From contig JADGDY010000020.1 of the NCBI GenBank assembly GCA_016744655.1, positions 1 to 40,795 on the forward strand: a DNA stretch of 40,795 nt, in the 5' to 3' direction. Origin of the DNA: Bacteroidales bacterium. GTDB lineage: Bacteria > Bacteroidota > Bacteroidia > Bacteroidales > UBA12170. Of this stretch, positions 36,501-40,795 are shown piece after piece. The translations under genes were made by a program, and so were the position numbers. The notes beneath the pieces were generated by a model. It was not told the origin of the DNA. It worked only from the letters and a program-made list of their open reading frames with translations, and did not search any database. Within the stretch, counting starts at the first letter, position 1, and each line of letters starts with the position of its first letter.

Positions 36501-39500
36501 CAAGAACTAATATTTTGATTAAAATTAGTATTATAAAACATCTCTTTCATACTAACTACCTTACTTACATCCCAATTATTTATATTTTGGTTAAAACTGT
36601 ATGCTAGATAAAACATCTCAGCCATAAATGTCACATTACTCACATCCCAATTACTTATATCCTGGTTAAAACTTTCAGCTGAAGAAAACATACCTCCCAT
36701 ATTGGTAACATTACTTACTACCCAACTACTTATATCCTGATTAAAATTACTAGCCGCATGAAACATAATACCCATATCTGTAACACTACTTACATCCCAA
36801 CTACTAATATTTTGGTTAAAACTTGAAGCTGAACCAAACATTTGAATCATATCAGTAACATTACTTACATCCCAATCACCAATATCTTGATTAAAATTGC
36901 TCGCTCCAGTAAACATACTATACATATTAATAACATTACCTACATCCCAATTCCCTATATCTTTGTTAAAGCTCTCGCAATACCAAAACAAACCACTCAT
37001 GTTTGTGATATTACTCACATCCCAATTCACAAAATCAAGATCATTTAACAATACTGCATCTTGAAAAGCATTAGATAAATCAGTAATAGTTTCTGGCAGC
37101 TCTGCAGGAATATCAACTAACTGCACAGCACCCTTAAATGCACCTTTTAATGAAGATAGTCCTACTGAACCAAAACTTTTTATAGCATCGAGTTTTTCAA
37201 CCCCATAAGCATAATTAGCCTGTCCGTAATGCGATAGTTGACCAGTAATTTTAATATTATATTCTCCTTCCGAACTATAAGTATGGCTTCTTGTGCCAGC
37301 ACCGTTAAAATTATCAATATTACCATCGCCCCAATCCACAGCAACATTGACAGTACCATAAAGTGGTAATTCAATGACATCTCCTCCCAAAACATCATAA
37401 ACCAATTGCATAGCATTATCATCTTCCTCATAAATATTCACCAAAGTATCATTTGCTGTATAAACTTCCTCTTCACCATTGGGTTGTTCTATCCAAATTG
37501 TTAGGGTATCAATTCCTATATTAAAAGATTGCTGACCTATATTTATTTGATTTTCAATAGAATCGGATAGCAAACTTCCTGACCAATTGTAAGATGTAAT
37601 GATTCCATCATTTATTTGAGATTTAATGAGGAGGTTATTTAACTCATTATCTCCTTCGTTTTTAATACTCACCTTAATATCCATATCTCCATGGGCTGTA
37701 TTGCCTTCTGGTGTATCTATGAAAACCAATGCTGCTGTATTATTGATTTCGAATTCGTAAGCTCCTATATCTGGGTAATTGGGGTCACGAGTCGCTCCAG
37801 TGATATCTGTTGTAACCTCAGATAATTCTAAAGCAGTATTGTTTAATAATGGGTTTTGAGGAACTAAAGTGAATTCGGATTGGAAATTGGGGTTTGCATC
37901 TATAGAATTTAGAATTAATGAGCTGCTATTTTCTAATTCTTCTATGTTTGCAAATGTATTCCCACCTCCTTTAAATAATACATCTCCTGATGTGAATAAC
38001 GAATTATTATCTGCTAAGATTACAGAATTCTCTAATGTTAAATTTATTACAGGTCCTTCACCTCCATCTAGAATATTGTTTTTTATAATTAGCGACTGTT
38101 CTTCCAATGGACCATGTTCACATAAGGCTCCATAATTACCTTCTCCAACACCATCTACCTTAACTGAGTTGTTTAAAAATTTAGTTTTACCACTTGAATA
38201 CATGAAATTAACTCCCCACCTTTTAGCTGTAATAGCATTGTTTTTTATTAGTGAAGTATCATTTGTCGCTTCAGAGTCAAGCAAAGTTAAAGACAAGCCA
38301 TTTCCAAATATTTTGTTTCCAGAAAGAAATCCATAATTAGCATTTTTCACTGTAACACCTCCAATCATCCAATTGTCTGCAATATCCTTAGACTGAGACA
38401 CATTGTTATTAATAACATTAAAGAAATTTAAATATTCAATATATATACCAGATAGAGAAAAATCCGAGATCTCATTATTGATAAAATAAATATTATTTAA
38501 GCTTGAACTATAAGTTTCACCATAAAAATATGCTCCAAACTTTCCTCCGAAAATGCTTGTGTTTTTCACAAAAATATTTTCGGAAATAAGTTCATTTGCA
38601 TATATTCCATAATGATTTCCATTACCTATTGGCATCTCTATATTTACATCATTAAATTCAATATTGCCAGAACCATTTTCAATTTCGAAAACATTACCAA
38701 AAACCGAATCAAGAGTCTGGAAATGCAGAAAATAACCATCAAACAAAATATGTGATGCGCCATCAAGCTTTATGGTCCATGCACTATCAGGGTTTGTTGC
38801 TGTATATTTTACAGTTGTATTTAGTGAGCCTCCTCTAAAAGTGATTTTATTTACTTCTGAAGAACCTGCAATCTCTGGAATAGTTATTTGCTCTTCAATA
38901 TTATAATATGTTGGAGGAGCTATTTCTACTGTAAATGGCCCATCTATCCCACAGTTTACAATATGGTCAACTGCTTGTTGGATTGTTGCATAAGGTGTCA
39001 TAAATTCTGGATAACCAACTAGTATCGTCCCATGAATAGGATCACAAAACTCAACACTCTCCAAATAACTATCATTGGAAATATCTTCATCTATAGCATT
39101 ATTAGGAAATTCTGTCCACACTTCTATCTCGTAAATCCCATTGGCAAAGTTTTGTGAACCTAAATTCACTTCTGCTATCGTATCTAAAATGAGAGATGTT
39201 CTTCCAGGTAAATTACCAAACCATTCATAAGTTTGTGTAGCTCCTCCATTGATGTTATACTTAATCTTCACTTCCGATAATGGATTGGTTCCAAAATTGG
39301 ATAATTCCACTATAATATCTTTGTCTCCTGCTCCTCCACCAGCGGGGCTTGTAAGGAATGAAATACCGGCATCATTGCCAGGCTCATCAAACTCATAAGC
39401 ACCCATAGTAGGACTAATGGCGTCTCTATCTACTCCATCTTTATCTTGTGTGACTTCTGCCAAAGGAGTTCCCGGTTGACTGATTCCCCATGCTAAATGA

Positions 39501-40795
39501 AAATCATTATAGGACTCGAAAACAGGCTCTTCTTCCACAGAGAAATTGAATAATCCTGATTGATTGTTTAATTGGGCTAGACTGGAATAATTGATATCCT
39601 CATAGGTAGCAAATTCGTTATTTGTGTTGGATGTATAGAGACAGTTATAATCGAAATTTGAATTTGAAATATCTCTAACATAAACAACTGGAGTATTTCC
39701 GCTTTGTTTTATAATATTGTTTTGGATATTTATTTGGTTGCTCTCTTCTACATAAAATACTCTGGAACCTTCGTAATCAGAGCTCACATGGATACTGTTA
39801 TAATAATAATCGCAATACTCCATATTATGTAAATAAATTCCATAAGAATAGGATTCGTCTCCACTGATATTAAAGGTATTATTAGCGATTAAACTTCTTG
39901 GGTTTTCATCATCTTCGGGGCTCCATGCAGTTGCTTGAATACCTATGTTTGATGAAGATGCATGCATAGAGATGGTATTTCTGGTAATGATGTTTTTACC
40001 ACTTACAAAATGCATATCCATGGCTATAGCGCTTTCTGTTTCAATGCTACATTCTATAGCATTATTTATGATTTGAACGGAATCGCAATTATTCAATGAA
40101 ATACCTGTGTTGGAGAACCCATGGATATTGTTATTTAAATATTTGTTTCCTGTATGATGGTTTTCGAAATACGGATTCATTTCAATGGCATTGTCTCCAC
40201 CAATAATCTCATTATTTTCGATAGTATTATGTGCTACATAAGAATCTGAGAAAATACCAAAAGACCAAATAGCATCTTCAGTAGGGAAAGATTCAATGAT
40301 ACAGTTTTCAAAATGATTATAAGCAGAAGCTCTTAAATAGATCACTCCTCCATAAGAACCTTCAAGATTGCGGAATGTAAGATTAGAAAAGTCCAGATAT
40401 TGAGCTGTATCTATTCTCAATACATAATTTTCCTCTTGATTAGAGGGTGCATATTGAATAATTACAGACTCTGGATTCCCATCTGCTGCAGTAAAGCTGA
40501 TGGTATTGGATTCTGAGCTACCGCTAATCTCCGGTATCAATAATTGCTCATTATAGGTTCCGCTATTTACATTGAAAGTAACTGGTCCATCAATACCGCA
40601 GTTTTCCAATAGCGCTATGGCTTCGTTGAAGCTTGTGAAATCAGATGTGGATACCCCTATCGTAAAAGTTCCATTTAGTGGTTCGCATTCATTATTTACA
40701 ACATAACCTTCCTCAGAAAACTCAGAACCTAACAATCCATTATCAATAGCCTGAACAGCCCAGAATATGGTATCTCCTGATAAAACACTCTCTGG
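30512..40795 (-). CDS. Giant T9SS-exported repeat surface protein, C-terminal 3427 residues (5' end outside the window)
   Basis: The frame is open to the right edge, and the first 20 residues at the edge (ending VQAIDNG) look like the end of a fibronectin-like domain. In order: a right-handed beta-helix (40690-39390), a CARDB-like module, a second beta-helix (39040-37740), another CARDB-like module, and two BspA/DUF285 blocks (37420-36270 and 36260-34600) whose repeats read [14 protein letters not shown]. Then come seven SprB repeats (34590-32930), five Ig-like repeats with GxFxGxGI (32930-31715), a PKD domain (31715-31450), two carboxypeptidase-regulatory-like modules, and a type A T9SS sorting domain starting YPNPNSGQF and ending VLKKFVVQK. 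Adhesion or gliding-type surface function is inferred. A terminator lies downstream. No catalytic site is visible. Confidence 0.93.
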   Translation of the reverse strand, partial: PESVLSGDTIFWAVQAIDNGLLGSEFSEEGYVVNNECEPLNGTFTIGVSTSDFTSFNEAIALLENCGIDGPVTFNVNSGTYNEQLLIPEISGSSESNTISFTAADGNPESVIIQYAPSNQEENYVLRIDTAQYLDFSNLTFRNLEGSYGGVIYLRASAYNHFENCIIESFPTEDAIWSFGIFSDSYVAHNTIENNEIIGGDNAIEMNPYFENHHTGNKYLNNNIHGFSNTGISLNNCDSVQIINNAIECSIETESAIAMDMHFVSGKNIITRNTISMHASSSNIGIQATAWSPEDDENPRSLIANNTFNISGDESYSYGIYLHNMEYCDYYYNSIHVSSDYEGSRVFYVEESNQINIQNNIIKQSGNTPVVYVRDISNSNFDYNCLYTSNTNNEFATYEDINYSSLAQLNNQSGLFNFSVEEEPVFESYNDFHLAWGISQPGTPLAEVTQDKDGVDRDAISPTMGAYEFDEPGNDAGISFLTSPAGGGAGDKDIIVELSNFGTNPLSEVKIKYNINGGATQTYEWFGNLPGRTSLILDTIAEVNLGSQNFANGIYEIEVWTEFPNNAIDEDISNDSYLESVEFCDPIHGTILVGYPEFMTPYATIQQAVDHIVNCGIDGPFTVEIAPPTYYNIEEQITIPEIAGSSEVNKITFRGGSLNTTVKYTATNPDSAWTIKLDGASHILFDGYFLHFQTLDSVFGNVFEIENGSGNIEFNDVNIEMPIGNGNHYGIYANELISENIFVKNTSIFGGKFGAYFYGETYSSSLNNIYFINNEISDFSLSGIYIEYLNFFNVINNNVSQSKDIADNWMIGGVTVKNANYGFLSGNKIFGNGLSLTLLDSEATNDTSLIKNNAITAKRWGVNFMYSSGKTKFLNNSVKVDGVGEGNYGALCEHGPLEEQSLIIKNNILDGGEGPVINLTLENSVILADNNSLFTSGDVLFKGGGNTFANIEELENSSSLILNSIDANPNFQSEFTLVPQNPLLNNTALELSEVTTDITGATRDPNYPDIGAYEFEINNTAALVFIDTPEGNTAHGDMDIKVSIKNEGDNELNNLLIKSQINDGIITSYNWSGSLLSDSIENQINIGQQSFNIGIDTLTIWIEQPNGEEEVYTANDTLVNIYEEDDNAMQLVYDVLGGDVIELPLYGTVNVAVDWGDGNIDNFNGAGTRSHTYSSEGEYNIKITGQLSHYGQANYAYGVEKLDAIKSFGSVGLSSLKGAFKGAVQLVDIPAELPETITDLSNAFQDAVLLNDLDFVNWDVSNITNMSGLFWYCESFNKDIGNWDVGNVINMYSMFTGASNFNQDIGDWDVSNVTDMIQMFGSASSFNQNISSWDVSSVTDMGIMFHAASNFNQDISSWVVSNVTNMGGMFSSAESFNQDISNWDVSNVTFMAEMFYLAYSFNQNINNWDVSKVVSMKEMFYNTNFNQNISSWNVESVTDFTDFLKSTSLNIENYNAILTSWSLQAVQENVSFHGGNSKYSCGLPADARQSLIDNHGWTITDGGTEEDCSEPMVIHINTIFDDFEFYLPLFDSVNVEVDWGDGIVDTFIEEGFKEHIYNIEGNYTIQISGYLERYGAGNDAYQGVEILDSISSFGQLNLKSLSGAFLMANNLKSVPQTIPETVEDLSYMFLDVYEQELDFELNSWMVGNVKNMDGMFENSLFNGDISEWDVSNVTSMRSMFFNAISFNGDLSNWDVGSVVNLQEMFGGAISFNQPINEWDVSSSLNMNGMFDNAHEFNQDLNSWDVSQVQSMNRMFAEAFNFNGNVVSWDVSSVTDLSAMFWGDTIFNQNIENWDVSNVVNLSGTFSSCESFNQNINEWDVSSVTDMSDLFYHAVTFNQPLNNWDVSSVISMRSIFSGATSFNQPLIDWNVSLVQDFQYSFSNAVLFNQDLSSWDVSSATIMSYMFADATLFDQDLSSWSTTNVSRASGMFRNAINFNADLSNWNVSNVTFFDNMFEGAEKFNHDIGSWDVSKGIRFDAMFKNAVVFDQNIGAWQISSAENFSSFLEGVNLAIENYNVLLTSWSQQNIQQDINFHGGDSKYSCGQPADARQSLIDNHGWTIIDGGMDENTVSFTTNTTDVLCFGESTGAIEITANGGVPAYEYSVDNGVIFQTANIFTGLLAGDYEVVVKDTNACESTSMVSISEPSSALSFTETETDVLCFGEPTGVIEITANGGVPAYEYSIDNGITFQTSNIFTGLLAGDNEVIVKDANSCESTSTISISEPSTVLSFTEKITDILCFGESTGVIEITANGGVPVYEYSIDNGSTFQTSNIFTGLFAGDYEVVVKDANLCESTSIINISEPSSVLSFTETVTDVLCFGESTGVIEITVNGGVPAYEYSIDIGIAFQTSNIFTGLLAGDYEVVVKDANACESTSTISISEPSTVLSFTETITDILCFGESTGVIEITANGGVPAYEYSIDNGITFQTSNIFTGLLAGNYEVVVKDANLCESTSMVSILEPSSALNFTETISDVLCFGESTGAIEIIASGGVPVYEYSIDNGVDFQASNIFTGLLAGDYEVVVKDANSCESTSMVSISEPSTFSFTVSTSSVTCFGGNDGEIEIFANGGTVDYQYSINNGIDYQSTPVFSDLTAGDYQIRVQDANSCETSSIESITEPTSLPSVSFTGLGSNYCSYDEPITLVGNHAPLGNFIGNGVFDNGDGTAEFNPNDAGYGNHTIIYHFTSAEGCYNEEEQITIVSLPTTISIEGLNEQYCLGSGEILITGSQAPEGVFSGIGIDDNGDGTAWFNTTVAGLGGPYSISYQYENEEGCLSESISTTEVLTDPIAIQSGLASVYCFDAGEVILTSNNPTGTFSGPGIIDNNNGTAIFNPSLAGVGGPYEIRYEIINGMGCEAVDIKEVTVSAYLNISFTTLEESYCSNSSSIQIIGSEIPNGYFIGPGITDNNNGTAHFNPSVLNAGGPYELAYYYAEEGGCTSEYHQEVMIDEAVEISFTGLASSYCFGEGQQQLEGSQAPYGYFEGLGIEEQNEGIASFNPNLIIPGQEDTVSYFYENDNLCLSSVSLITLVKENPVADFEFAVYQCNDEAVFMDQSYSSNGDIVSWDWNFGDFYSGGFNVSDIQNPVHDFVANYSSFDIHLSVEDESGCAADTIKIISPYSGVTISGNVSKTDGEAIQEGYVAAFYLSDGVLSIFADLTPIQENGNYEFVGMSSCVDYLIHAIPKRQVYPYVFPRWYNDAFYWSDAEVVSATFGSEQITGIDFVLQEQSPLPSGSSSISGGVYYLNSKGEPVKNVDVVLEFDDPMDKSMGVSEYELSGSDGQWMFDQMPIGSYKVKVDIPGLRMDSVYHIQISEPETHISNLNYYVDTLSGIYIIYTGIEELSQVDFGQVDIYPNPNSGQFSLQVSKSSGQVEIDDLEIWDLDGRFIRKQVVNFKGTKYQTKLDLSELQSGVYLLKLKNNSGIVLKKFVVQK
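31715..32930 (-). repeat. Five Ig-like repeats (GxFxGxGI type) in the giant protein
   Basis: Units of about 80 residues each carry a YC pair near the start, a G-x-F-x-G-x-G-I motif, D-N-x-G-x-A-x-F-N-P and a terminal cysteine. Examples are [20 protein letters not shown] and [20 protein letters not shown]. They are diverged at the protein level, unlike the SprB units. Confidence 0.85.
32930..34590 (-). repeat. Seven SprB repeats with a 237-bp unit
   Basis: The 79-residue unit contains [45 protein letters not shown] and CESTSxISISEPS. Three successive copies of the same coding motif lie 237 bp apart (measured at 34541, 34304 and 34067). Copies two to six are close to identical in DNA. The seventh (33120-32935) is diverged and has [15 protein letters not shown]. 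Confidence 0.9.
34765..35885 (-). repeat. DUF285 repeat block 2, 15 copies of a 25-residue unit
   Basis: Fifteen consecutive 75-bp units encode W-D-V-S-x-V-x-x-M-x-x-M-F-x-x-A-x-x-F-N-Q. The block is preceded by a VDWGDG PKD-like segment and closed by a cap with [20 protein letters not shown]. Confidence 0.9.
36435..37040 (-). repeat. DUF285 repeat block 1, 8 copies of a 25-residue unit
   Basis: Eight consecutive 75-bp units of the same kind as block 2, with the same preceding VDWGDG segment and a matching closing cap, [20 protein letters not shown]. Confidence 0.9.

Noticed and set aside
34765-37040. Regular 75-bp periodicity that resembles a CRISPR or satellite array
   Set aside because: The periodicity is the 25-residue DUF285 repeat in an uninterrupted reading frame. 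There are no unique spacers between identical short repeats.
37180-37431. 83-codon same-strand frame inside the giant gene (and similar overlapping frames such as 14213-14497)
   Set aside because: It overlaps a strongly supported domain-bearing gene in another frame and has a skewed Leu/Met/Ile composition typical of shadow frames.

Overview
The window looks like a chromosomal segment of a low-GC, probably marine member of the Bacteroidota. The evidence is very large repeat-built surface proteins with SprB, PKD-like and BspA/DUF285 modules, a type IX secretion (T9SS) C-terminal sorting sequence, a two-component-propeller histidine kinase, DUF5606, and -7 promoter boxes of the Bacteroidota form TAnnTTTG. 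I cannot name a genus from this sequence.

Layout. Positions 1-4374 (minus) hold the N-terminal 1458 codons of a giant secreted protein (choice-of-anchor L, SprB-like, HYR-like and PA14 modules) that runs off the left edge. After a 593-bp gap, 4968-8689 (minus) is a tight unit: S41 processing peptidase, O-antigen ligase-like membrane protein, WbuC-type cupin. Divergent from it are a ChaN-like protein and a RibD/DHFR-fold reductase (8881-10281, plus), closed by a strong bidirectional terminator. GDP-mannose pyrophosphorylase (10359-11450, minus), an MFS exporter and an MltF-like lytic transglycosylase (11650-14532, plus) follow. Positions 14533-15324 contain a possible unannotated small RNA and two tandem tRNA-Val(UAC) genes.

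Positions 15325-21512 (minus) carry a CvfB-like RNA-binding protein and a five-gene envelope operon transcribed from the right: sugar transferase, VanZ-like protein, FemAB/GNAT-like transferase, outer-membrane barrel, ComB. Divergent from this lie DUF5606 and pyrD (21642-23171, plus). Housekeeping or signalling genes follow: WG-repeat protein, cyclophilin lipoprotein, iron-sulfur L-serine dehydratase, and a 1405-residue propeller histidine kinase. A small gene with its own promoter-like box sits at 29946-30188.

Positions 30512-40795 (minus) are the C-terminal 3427 residues of a second giant secreted protein, truncated by the right edge. It holds two beta-helix regions, two BspA/DUF285 blocks with 8 and 15 copies of a 25-residue repeat, seven SprB repeats of 237 bp, five Ig-like repeats, PKD and carboxypeptidase-like modules, and a T9SS type A sorting domain.

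The common theme is the cell surface: polysaccharide precursor supply (ManC), lipid-linked glycan initiation, glycan ligation, peptidoglycan remodelling, and two giant exported proteins probably anchored or released through T9SS. I saw no insertion sequence, phage, CRISPR array or origin. The most interesting items are the repeat architecture of the right-hand giant protein, the ComB-containing envelope operon, and the possible small RNA beside the tRNAs.
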